Part shown: piece by piece, positions 14,791 through 29,230 of the stretch
Position numbering within the stretch: position 1 is the first letter of the stretch
How the letters are laid out: each line of letters starts with the position of its first letter
Assembly (NCBI RefSeq): GCF_043641665.1
Contig: NC_092181.1
Coordinates: 12,439,463 to 12,503,462, forward strand
Direction: 5' to 3'
DNA: 64,000 nucleotides
Source of the DNA: Enoplosus armatus
Lineage: Eukaryota; Chordata; Actinopteri; Centrarchiformes; Enoplosidae
Notes under the pieces: model-generated
What the model saw: the letters and a program-made list of their open reading frames with translations, nothing else
Database searches by the model: none
What the model was told of the DNA's origin: nothing
Program-made: the position numbers and the translations under genes

Positions 14791-16821
14791 TATGTTTTCT
14801 CACCTCTTCTATAGCTGCAGGGAAAGATAACAGGAGCTGAATCCCTGTGCAAACAAGCCCAGAGACACCTCAGAGTCGCTCGGTAAAGATACTGCTCGCG
14901 CACACATGCTCAGAAATACATGCATACCTGTTGGAGGGGTTCAGGGCGCTCGCTTCTAAAGGCAGCCCATGAGGAAATATTAGCTGCCTGCTGACAGATT
15001 AAGCCTGAGTTTTCTCACATCATTCACCAGGGAGTAAATAAATAAACTGGCCAATCAGTCAGTTTGACAGAAGGCATGTCTGAAGAGTAAAACATCTGCA
15101 AAGGAATCTGATGTTCAGAGAAAACAATGATTTGCAAAGTTAGTATTTTATTCAGCTGTACTCATGATGAAAAGATATATGTGTCCTTAGTTATACTGGT
15201 GATCCTTCAGTTCTCTATTTACAGCATTTCCCTTTGCAGAAAGTGTGTTTGCCCACAAGGACATGCTTCATGCTGCTGTAACAAAAACATTTATCAAGTT
15301 AACGCAAAAGAGCGTCACACGTGTTGCATTTAGTCTCATTAAATTCCTGACACCCAGCGACCATATCAAGCACGTTTCATTCTCTGTCTGCATGAACACA
15401 AATTCATAACAAAAGCTCTCTGACAAATGCATCCATTTATTCACCCCTGCAGCCGCTCAGGAGCGATATTCTTAAGCTGACATTAACACCTTCCGTGGCT
15501 TTGGGCCCATTCTCCTGTCGAGCAGGAATGCAAACACACATTCATCACAGCGGGACGTTGTGTATCATTAACCCCGTCCTCCGCTGCCTCTACCAGGCCA
15601 ACTAATTGTGGAGATTTAACCTCTTTTTTTGTTGTTGTTGTTGTTTTTACATCCCTTCTCATGTGTCCGAGACTTGATTCTTTCAGCATCCCATAACTCA
15701 CTTTCATGGGGGTTTGTTTCCTGGAACAGAAAACGTTAGATGCCCTAAGGTCCTGCTGTGCATTTCACCACAGAAGTAAGAATTGTTAAATCCGTTTACT
15801 TGCACTTGAAGACAAAAGATTTACGATATACAGTAGACAAAATATTAATGTAGAGCATAAAAGCATAATAGTTTTCGCTAATAAGGAAAATCTGTGCCAA
15901 AATGCGGCACTTTTATCCTGTTCTTAAATTCATGTCTGGTAAATAATTTGATCCTATTTGAATTAGTCATTGACTTTGTTATTTGACATTACACCACTAT
16001 TTTATCTAATGCCTTACAAATGATTAATCCAGCATATTTCCAATGATTACAGACTGCTTTTCATTACCTTACACTGATGAGTTTCTCAGTGAGCTAGACA
16101 CTGAAATGAGCCTGGAAGTAAGCAGGCAACATTTGGGTCACCAGAAGAGAACAAATACACAATTGCTTTTGCTTTTGAACCAAATGAAAGCAAAAGAACA
16201 TGAGTGAAAACCTCAGTTCATGTGACGATAAAAATGTTTTTTATACCATAGCTAGAAAACAGCCTGCCCGCAGTGAGAAAAATCTGTTTCCACTGATGTG
16301 GAAATCTGTTCTCATACGACGATGGTGACTAATTTGATGATTGTTAGGAAACTTTGGATAAATGAGTCATGAAGTGAAAGTCAAAACAGCGAGTCAGAAG
16401 CTGTGAAAAATGCACCTGGTATGGACCTCTGGCATGTGGAGTAAAGGGATCATGTATTGTACTTGTGCATCTGGATATGTGGGGCTGGCTCTGTATTTTA
16501 TGTCTGTGTTTTAAGTTTTTTGATAACTAGTGCTACTGATCTGGAGCCTGACAGGAACTCTGCCGGCTTCATCTTCATCTGTCCTCTATGCATGGAGGCT
16601 GCTTTTCTCATCTTTTCTGACACTGTCGCTGAGGAAAACATGCTGCTAATGTGACATGCACATGCAACATTTAGTCATGTCTTTACACTGTAGTGTGTGT
16701 AGTTCAGTTTTCTGTATCTTTATCTAACTTGAATGAACTGTTTCTAGTTTCCTTGTATTTCTCAACACTCAAAAAGCTACGATATTGTGAATAAAACCTC
16801 AATCATTCTATGAATTCTAAT

Positions 16822-17080
16822 ACTGAAACAATAAGTTGATTAATCTATTAGTCAATCGAGCACCAATTCTGATGATTCATTGAAGATTTGCTAATTTTCC
16901 TTTGATTTTATGTATGAATATCTTTGGGTTTTGGAACAAAACAAGCAATCTGAAGACTTCCACTTGGGCTCTGAAAGCATAGCAATGGCCATTTTTCACT
17001 ATTTTCTGACACTTTAAATACCAAAAATATGAACTAAATTAAAAAAAATCAATATTGAAAATAGTCAACTCTAATTCTTA
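16822..17080. mobile_element. Decayed teleost non-autonomous DNA transposon (GATTAATCGAT-type)
   Basis: The block runs from a TTGATTAATC-like end through ATATCTTTGGGTTTTGGA, ACAAAACAAGCAATCTGAAG and CATTTTTCACTATTTTCTGA. These phrases occur in that order in a very common fish MITE whose ends carry repeated ATTAATCGATTA motifs. This copy has lost most of its terminal repeats and many bases. Assignment is by remembered pattern and I do not assert the superfamily, although hAT-like is likely. Confidence 0.6.
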
Positions 17081-20000
17081 CTCTAATTATTCTGATCAAC
17101 ACTGATGTCATTCTCATTACTCAACATCAGCCCCGCCATGCACAATTTCACTGTCATTAACTTGTAGCCCCCAAAATATACAGCATCAGTGTGCTTTGTT
17201 AGCTCCAAGCACCCTTTCACAATAATTAAATATGATCTAATACAGTACTGTTGTTATAAGATAATGATAGTCCCACAGGCTCATAGCAGGAGTGCAGTCA
17301 TGTCATATACTCATTACATCAGAGTCTCCAAATGAGTAAATACTAAATCATCTCACTCACACTAGAAACACTTCTCTCACTTCTGACTCCTTCACGTTCT
17401 CTGCTGTCTCTCACCAAACTGAAATCTAAACACATTTCATCATCATTTATAAAATTGTCAGTTTACCCAAACGGTTTTGTTCAATTTAATCCATGAAAAT
17501 TGCCAGAGTTTATGCACCTCCCACCTCTCCCAGCCCTGTGTAATTATAAGCAAACACTGTCCAAGTTCTACTGAGGTATTCAGTTACATCAAAACAGACG
17601 TACAATAAAGGACCTGTGGTAATTACCCCAAGCTGACAAATGATACGAAGCATGAACTGTTTCCTTTGCCAATTAAAACATTTTTGCAAACTATATTTGG
17701 AAAGTTACAGATGAAGACTTTAAAGATGTGTGTCATTGTGTTGCATGGTCTCTCTCTCTCTCTCTGTTAATAAACTTACCACACACAGCTTTTTCCCTAC
17801 GTCAAACACCTATATGTGCTGTCAAAGTCTTGCCCTGCCAGATTCTCTCAGGTTTACCACATCATAACTCAAGATAATTCAATGAAACTCAAACCGCAGA
17901 ACTAATTTCTGTCCGCTCCTCAAGCAGCAAGAGTGCTGCACCGAAGTGACAGCAATTAAGAGGTTTGGTTATTTATTGAGCTCAAAGAGAGAGAGGGCCT
18001 TTCGCTGTGTGGCTTTTGGAAGAGAAGGAGCGCAGGGTAGGTCGAGGAGCACAAGAGTTTGCTTTTATATGCGTAATACAATCCTCCCCGAAAGCAGCTC
18101 ATTTCCATGGGAGGCCATTACGAGTTAAAGAGAGCGGCGGCTTATCCGCTGCAGAGCGAGCCGTGCCCGGTGGCTACACTTACACGCCGAAATTTATAAC
18201 TTCACCCCTCATTGAGTAAGTGTGTAAACACAGAGTATGTTTCAAGCAGCTCTTGTTTGTATCTTTTAACTGTTTGAAACCTCTGAGCGTGTTTGACAGA
18301 GAAATGCACGAGTTTAACTTAAATAAAGGTGATAGTGAGATTTGAAAAGGCCGAGAGACGCAGCACTTTGGGTGGTCTTTGAACGCTTCTGACGTATAAC
18401 TGAGATAACAGACGTCACTCTAAAGTGATAGAGTTTAATCTGCTGTCTGTTATCCCTGTTTGTCACCTTCATACTGATTTTAAAAGCCTGTCTTAACTTT
18501 ATTTTAAAAGTTAGTGATTTCCTCGAGAAGCCATGTTGATGCGGAGTCTACAGTACGGACGATGATAACTCCACGAGAGGCCAAATGATGAGCCCTGCTC
18601 TTGATTAGTGCTCCTCAGAGGACCATCTCAACTTAATAAAATCAAGCTTGAGCAGGACGGAGTTGGTTCTGGGACTGATGGATTGAATTCAGGCCTTCAC
18701 GTTCAAATCCGAACATCAACCATCATATAATTACATCGGTCAGTGGGATGATGAGGAACATATTTTGCATACAGGGGGAAATTAGGCTTTGATTGAGGGA
18801 TGGTCTGTTTCAATCAGAATAATATGCTAAAAAACCTACTCCCCTTTCCTCAGCATATGTCTTCCATTGTCTTTATATTGACCACATATAAAATGTTTTC
18901 TGCTTGGGATTTAAAAAAAATATTGTTTTTCATGACTTCATTTTTAGCTTTGGATTTCCATCAGGATGTGCTGATGTCTGCGTGTTTTCAATTACAACAA
19001 CACACATGGGCAGTGTTGTGCGACAAACATCATTCACAAAATAAGCTCATGTCCGACATTTTAGTTCACTGTTCGGGCTGCTGCAGCCGATTATTCTGAT
19101 CAATAAAATACCAAACGGCACAACAAGCAAGACACACCCTCTATTAGATAAACACGTCGTTTAGAGAGCTGTTTATGTACAGTGCAACAACCCAGTGACA
19201 CTGTCTTTTTCTGCTCTCCAAAGATACTTGTGGAGGAGCAGAAACCTAATTATAATAGAACGCAGACTCGGGTAGCTTGGCTTCCATCCAGGGCCAACAA
19301 ATTATTCTTATTGGCACAGAGCACACAAACCAAATGGGGGGAGCGGAGTTCAGACTTCAAACACCAGCTTTATGGTAAACGATTGGCAAAGTTCAAAATT
19401 CTCCCATTGTGCAATCTCAGACTCAGGCCTGCCTTTGAAAAAGCCTTCCACTCTCCCCATTAACTGAGAACATTTTTCATTCTTTTATATGCAACTCCCG
19501 GCGCCAAAGGCTTCTCGTGGCGTTAGGGATTCTGTCTTCATCTAGACAACATGACAGTTATACAGGACTAATCCCTTAGATTCAGTTCTATTATATATCT
19601 TTATATATACACACACACCTACACTTCTTGTTGTAAATTTCTGTCGCTTTTCCTCGCTGGAAGTGTTGAGACAGAAGCCTCTTGCTCTCTTGTCCCCATA
19701 TCTCCCTGAGCCATCTGTAGTAGCCATGAAGCAGAGCACACAGCCACTTAACCGTCAAGTGGACGCACACTTAAAGCAGGAACTCTCACTCACACCTCCA
19801 CAGTAAGCCAGCCCTTTAGCCAACAGGTGGGTCATCCGGCCAGGGAGTCAGACAATTTATCATCCCGAGCGGACAGCGGGTCAGGCAGTCAGTCAGCCCT
19901 CCAGTCGACGGGGAGGACCAAATGTGGAGGAGGAGAGGGAGGCTGAGTGTTTCCCACCTGTAGACCATGTGCTGTGCACCTTGATTTACTGGCAGGCTTG

Positions 20001-20183
20001 AGGCTCTGAAGCTGTGGTTACCAGGCAGACGCTCTTAAAAATATAAACTGAGCTCTCTGAAGCTCCAACCAGGAACGCACTTTTTCCCTCCTGAACCTCA
20101 AACTCCTCTGACATACACCTAAATTTACAGGCCTGAAGGCGTGCTGCACCGGCCTCCACGCTTTTTATTGGGCTTCCTGAGGC

Positions 20184-20211
<28 letters not shown>
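20184..20211. repeat. (TG)14 microsatellite
   Basis: Perfect dinucleotide repeat. A shorter (AC)n run lies about 160 bp downstream at 20,367-20,387. Confidence 0.93.
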
Positions 20212-20215
<4 letters not shown>

Positions 20216-21763
20216 TCCTCCCACTGAGCTAAACACAACTAAGCAATGAAAACGGTGACAGATTGGTCTGATAAAGGTACCAATAGATACACACACACTT
20301 TTAAGGAGGCTTCTCTAAGTCTGATAAGAAGGGGCGAACAGCACAAGTACTTGTACTCACACTCAAACACACACACACACACACACATAAGGAGAGATAA
20401 GAGCAGCAACAGAAGCTGAATCACAGGAAACAGGCAATAGAGATAAAAGCGAGAGAGAGTGTGTGACAGAGCGGAGAGAGGAGGTGGCCTGCTGAAGCCC
20501 ATAGGATTGAGTTGTTTTGTAGTACTTCACTTGTCAAAATATCTCACTAAGCAACAACTATGTTGTTTCCAAGAGTCCGAGGTCAGTCATAAAGAGAACA
20601 GATTCGGTGTTACATTACCACTTTACAGCAGTCTTTTCCCTGAGGCCCGCTGTAATGTGGATCTCCCAGAGAGCATGTACCGTATCAACGCTCTCGGTCA
20701 AAGTAAAGATAAAGAACACATTACATTATAACTCATTCAACATTCAAACAAATAACATCTGTTCCTGCAGTCAGATTGCATTATGTAATCTATTAAATTA
20801 ATACACAGTAGAAACTTGTGGTTTTGATTGTATGCATAAGCTTTACTATTAATTAAAGTTGTTTTGACATTGAAAGATATTAAACACTAATTTCAATGCA
20901 ATGGGCCGAAGTGAACAGATTGTTTTGAAGCTGTAATTTTGTGCTGTGGGCTGAATAGTCTGTGTGGTTCAAAACAAAACAGGCCAAACCACTAAATACC
21001 CCCACAAACCTCAAAGTCCATAATTCTGCTTCGCCTTTGAAGGCTTTCAGAGTGACAAGTGACACAACGCAGAAAAAGAATCTCTAGGGAGGGGCAGCGA
21101 ATGAGCAGAGCCGGCCCAACCCTGAGGCTCAAAGTCAGCATCACTGGCTTTCCATAGGATATAAACAGAAAATATTACAACACTTATGGGGTGAGGAATA
21201 TGGTGGTGAGAGTTTAGTGACAAACAGCGTTTTCGGCTTTGTAGGTTTTTTTGTGGAGATGATGATAGATTATCAAGACTGTTCTGCTTCAACCACCTCT
21301 CCTCACCAGAGTCACCACTATTTATATCCAAGTATGTAGATGAAAAGAAACAACTCTCAGACAACAATTATTCAGCACCGATTTCAAACCTGACAGGGGT
21401 TTGGCTGTGAAATAAATTAAGGGCTTGGATTGGGGAGAGCATTTGGAAAATGATTACATTCCAGAAGCATATGTGCTCGATAGACCCCCCAGTTTGGGAG
21501 GAAGTGTGACAGACGTTTTTGGGCTCGCGTTCAAAGCCCGGCAGAAAACAGAACCAGGCAATTAGGATTATCCTCCATTATTTTATCATTTGGTAAACAT
21601 GCACAACCCTTTCTCTTTACCTCACACGTTCAGCTGCAGTCCCACAGAGCCCTCACACACAGGCACACACACCAAGGCCAAACAGCCAGAGTCACACGCA
21701 GAACACACACACAGACACAGACACAGTGTAGATGTGACGGTTACATGCTAATTAACTAATTAG

Positions 21764-24987
<3,224 letters not shown>

Positions 24988-25041
24988 AGATTCCAGTTGC
25001 ACCTCCTACAACCCCATCCACCAGTACAGAGGAGCCATCAG
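24988..25041 (+). CDS. ntn1: Netrin-1 54-bp linker exon between LE3 and NTR
   Basis: A small exon of 17 whole codons plus split ends. With the preceding base it reads KIPVAPPTTPSTSTEEPS. As I recall it, human netrin-1 has a Pro/Thr/Ser-rich linker of equal length here (KIPVAPPTTAASSVEEPE), so the exon is identified by sequence, frame and length. It encodes the flexible hinge between the LE rod and the C-terminal NTR domain, and its Ser/Thr residues could carry O-glycans. The donor GTGAGT at 25,042 is strong. The acceptor is weak: the pyrimidine tract is interrupted, and the AG used (24,986-24,987) is followed at once by a second AG (24,988-24,989). Using the second AG would shift the frame, so the first is chosen. 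Confidence 0.93.
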
Positions 25042-25987
25042 GTGAGTACAGCTGAGAGTCAAACATTTACTTTATTTTCTTTCTAATATTTATCTATATG
25101 CTGCTACACATCCGTATAAGCACATCTGGCCTTGGGGGAAAGATGAGGAGAATATTGTGGAAGTGTGTTTAAATGGATGTGGGATTTTTCAACAGTTCTA
25201 CACCTCACCACAATATTTTTCCACAAGTGTAAAAAACAGACTGCCGGATAAATTGGATCCCTCATGCCTTCCCCCTCCTTATTAGGGCTTCATGAATATT
25301 AAATCCATTAGCAGCAACCCTGGGATGTGCCTCCTTTAATCTCTCACACTTTCACAATTAATCAGTCTAACTGCGGCACAGTGGGGTGTTGGTCTAGCGT
25401 ACAGCACGGGGGCCTGGCAGTTTGTTTGATTTGATGATTTTTCATCTCTCCAAACTCCATCTTTCCCAGTCTGATGCAGTGAAGCGAGGGAAGGACTGAT
25501 CAGGGGCAACTGGATCTTGTAATTTAGTACTTTTTTTCATTGGTTCACCAGATGATTCAAGTTTGAAATGACACTGTAACATTGTGGATTTTACTGTCCT
25601 CCCTTTAAGGCCGGGATATGAAGATTAGTTGTGGTGCATCAGATATGAGAGCTGGTTATTTGTTAGTGGTAGTTGTAGCTACTTTCAGTTGCACTACACG
25701 AGTGAACTTGGAACAGTAAGAGATTCATACTGTTGGTAATTCAATACGTGTCTTGATATTATGATTGATAAAGATTGATTAATTTATTCAAATGCAATTG
25801 TACTGTTAAATTCTACAAATTTGAAGCACAAAAACTTTCATCTTGTGCTTAATAAACAGACAAACCTGTGCAAACCCTTTTGGAATAAGTTCCGCATTTT
25901 GTCTTTTGAACTCATGTTGGAAAAAATGGAGTCATCTGGCATTGCATGTTTGCTCTGTCTCACCCATGAAGTTGCAGGAGGCCCAAG

Positions 25988-26042
25988 GTATATATGTGTG
26001 TGTGTGTGTGTGTGTGTGCGTGTGTGTGTGTGTGTGTGTGTG
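25988..26042. repeat. (TA)/(TG) alternating tract
   Basis: Fifty-five bases alternate strictly between purine and pyrimidine, moving from TA steps into TG steps with a single CG. It is a microsatellite with Z-DNA potential. Confidence 0.93.
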
Positions 26043-26679
26043 AATGTGTGTGAGAGGCTCCTGCAGCTGTTGTTGGGCCCTCTGAGGTCCCTAACACTCC
26101 CTGGACAGCTTCGATTGACAGCGCAGTCAGGATACTGCCGGTCCCCAACCCTCCTCCACCTCTTTTCTTTTCTCTTTCAGTCTCTTTTTCGCTCTCCTCC
26201 ACTTCCTTCGTCTCCCTCTGTTTCACGCTTTGTCTTCACATAACACTGTGGGTGGTGCTGAGCTGGAATATCTGGAGTTTCTCTGGGCCCCTTGTCAGGA
26301 ATCTGTCCACTTTTGGTGTGTAGGAAATTTTCCTCACCTCATTGAGGGATTACTGGATAAGTGAGAGAAGGGCCTGTATTACTTTATCAACTTGAATAAA
26401 TTGATCAGCATATTTATTGCTTTTCTGTTTTAGTGTTTTTACACTGAAAAGTAAAACATGTGTTTTGGATATTTGTGTATGAAAACTATACACTTACCTC
26501 TCCCTCCAATTCACTGTTGTTATGTAAAATCCTTGCCTGTAGCTACATCCTAGTTTAAGGCTAATACTGCCTTAGATTAAACCGTGTCATTGAACTAATG
26601 TAAACACAACATGAAGGAGACTGTGTAATGACTGGGACCATGTAGCTATACCGATAATCAAATCACGACAGAGTCATAT

Positions 26680-26920
26680 GGGCGACGAGACTGTTCAGCC
26701 CAGAGAGGTTGAAATCAAGCAGATTGCAAGGTGGAGCACCTTGATGGACATCCTGCGTCGGCCATGTCAGAATCATGAGGAGCTGAGGGTCCCGCTGGAC
26801 CATCCGGGCTTGAGGCCCAGAGGATGCATACATTACCCTCTGGGCCTTCTCAGGAGGTTGCAGAACAAACGCACCTCTCGCTCGGCCTGGTATTTGAGGA
26901 GCAATGATATCATCTAATAT
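26680..26920. other. Unexplained GC-richer island with a perfect 11-bp stem
   Basis: The block stands out from its A/T-rich surroundings and is open in both directions (79 codons on +, 104 on -). AGGCCCAGAGG at 26,813-26,823 pairs perfectly with CCTCTGGGCCT at 26,837-26,847 across a 13-base loop. I do not recognise the encoded peptides or a repeat family. It could be a decayed retroelement fragment or a conserved non-coding element. Confidence 0.4.
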
Positions 26921-27044
26921 GTGATTGCAAACAGATGTGGTGATTTTATCAGAGCATTTAAGAATGTTTTCCACCACACTAATACTACCGGAACCAGATT
27001 AACTATTAATTTCATACATTATTAAAATGGCTAGATTATTATCA

Positions 27045-27413
27045 TAATTATTAGTAGTAGTAGAAGAAGAAAAAGAAGAGGACAAATAGGAAAAGAAGTG
27101 GAGTAAATTGGAAAACCACAAAAAGAAAGATGACAAACATAAAGGAAAAGAGAAAGAAGAAAGAGTAAATGGAGGATGAGAAAAAAACAGCGTGGAGGGG
27201 AAAAAGGGGAAGAGGATGCTGAAGAATTAAGTTCATTTAGAAATGTGAAAAAGGGAAAACACAGACTCGTGAACACATGAGTGTGTGTATGTGTGATAGC
27301 AGGGGGTGTTGGGCTGACAGCTGTGAGGCAGGTGCCTTGTTGCGCCTCAGTTGAACGAAGGGGGGGATTCATTTTTTTTTGGGGGGGGGGGGGGTGAATA
27401 GAGGGCGTGAGGG
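27045..27413 (+). repeat. Purine-rich block with T9/G14 homopolymer junction
   Basis: A GA-rich stretch (27,045-27,260) is followed by G6, T9 (27,372-27,380), G14 (27,381-27,394) and two further GGG runs by 27,413. The polypurine strand is the netrin-1 sense strand. The 240-codon Ser/Phe/Leu-rich frame on the opposite strand is a composition artefact. Confidence 0.85.
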
Positions 27414-28560
27414 AAAATGGAGTGGATATTAATTTGTCTCCTGCAGCAGAGCTCTCCCCCTCTCGACCACACGGAGGGCTGGAATGCATGGAGAATACCT
27501 CTGATGGTGTGGCCCAGACAAAACACACATTGTGCTGGTAGGTCACGGATGGTGTGAGTCGCCACTCCCACGGGTCGTGACAGAGACGTCTGCACGGCAA
27601 CGAAATGTGGAGGAGATTAACCGCTGATGACCTGTGATGGCCGCCCAGGCCTGTCAGGATACACAGGATGTGAAAGTAACCAATGATGATGAGGAGAGGG
27701 AGAATTGGATTGACGATGATGAGGCTCGTAAGGGTAACGAGCTTCAGTCTCATATGTGTGTGTGTCTTGTCCGAGGCTGGAAGTGATCAGAATCCATGGC
27801 GGATCCTTGGATTTTTTGGACATGAGTCTTGCTTCACACGCCCTGTTCAGTACTTGCCGACTCAACCGCACTTCACAGTCATATCAACATGGGATCTTGT
27901 TACGCCACTTAATTGCATGAGAGAGTGAGAGAAAAAAATGATGGTAAAAGATATAGAACAGCACGGTATCAAATTCTCATTATCAGTATAAAACTTTTGG
28001 ATGCAATTTACGTTTTGGTGCCCGAAAACTGTTTTTTTAATGAAAACCTTGGCAGGGTTATTTCCTCTCTCCGTGTCAGTGCTTTGGGTGATAACCAACA
28101 GGAGTCCCCACTGACTCATATGAAGCTCATAAGTAATAGTAACAGAGGACGACCCAACTCACCAGAGCTGATTGCACGCCACACAAAAAGTAAAATCTCA
28201 AATCAGGTCAAGAACTCTGAAAGCCTCTTCGCTGGCTGTTGTCTGCTGAAAACAAACCATCTTTTGCTCTCTGGCAACACAATGAGAAAAGAAGTGGGGG
28301 GGCTCCGTCTCTTTCTTTCCTCCTTTTCTCTCCGTGTCTTTGCTGGACTCGATCCAACCTCACGGCTCTGGTGTGAGCAGCCCAGCACAGAGCAGGACAG
28401 CACACTGGGCTCCATAATCTAATTACATGCTTTATTTGCCGCAATTTGTTTCTCAATCAGTCTGGTTGAGGGAGAAAGCCCTCCTCCTGGGCCATCATTT
28501 ACACCTCCTTGTCTCGCTGCTCTGGTACCTCTGATACCGCTCTGCCTCTGTGGCCATGTT

Positions 28561-28980
28561 CACACTGAGTATCTTGTATCTGGATGTATCCAGAATGTGT
28601 CTAGATATAGTTGATATAGATTGCTGTTCACACCTGGCTTTGACTCGAGAGACCGCTTGTGATCAGATTTCATTTGCGTGGGTACATTTGATTTTATCTG
28701 TGTGGAAACTGTGAGAGCTGCTGAACAGAAACAACAAAATATACATTTGTATTCAGCCATACCACTACAGAAGTGGCAGTGGTTATTTTGAAACATGGAC
28801 CTTCAACACCTTTTTAGAGTTGTCAAATCAACTTGAGGTGTGTCGTGTAATGATTGCAACAGAGTTCACTGGGATTCCTCAGTGTGAGCAGGGGTACATT
28901 TTTTCAAACTGTACCATGCCATATATGCAGTCACACACCTCCCGGAGCAGCTGTAGCCTGAATGATCTGATCCCAGTGTG
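28561..28980. mobile_element. Possible MITE with CACACTG inverted ends
   Basis: The segment starts CACACTGAGTATC and ends GATCTGATCCCAGTGTG, so its ends are imperfect inverted repeats. Internal phrases such as TTCACACCTGGC and TTGTGATCAGATTTC resemble a common fish element that carries GATCCGATC-like ends. No clear target-site duplication was found, so the boundaries are approximate. Confidence 0.4.
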
Positions 28981-29119
28981 TCCTCAATACTATTCAGCCA
29001 GGTATCTCTTGGAATTTCATCCATATTAGATGATTCTGCATCTCACGATGTACGTTCAATATTTCAATGACAACGCAGGACATAGTGTTCCCTTTATGTA
29101 GGGAGGTGGAAAGCAAAAG

Positions 29120-29230
29120 TGTTGAGTTTGGGGTGGTGGATGGGCATGTAGCGCGTCTGACTTTCATGCAGGAGATCAGAGCTTTTATTAACAGTAACCA
29201 TGATCTTTCCCTAACCATAACTATACTGTA
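29120..29230 (+). repeat. tRNA-like interspersed repeat remnant
   Basis: GGATGGGCATGTAGCGCGTC followed by TGACTTTCATGCAGGAG looks like the D-arm and anticodon region of a decayed tRNA. The next 60 bases contain CCATGATCTTTCCCTAACC, a phrase I associate with dispersed fish repeats. There is no T-arm with GGTTCGA, so this is not a functional tRNA gene. Confidence 0.35.

Noticed and set aside
27031..27753. 240-codon open frame on the - strand
   Set aside because: It lies opposite a polypurine block plus a poly-G run, so it is rich in Phe/Leu/Ser/Pro by composition. It has no recognisable domain and sits inside a netrin-1 intron.
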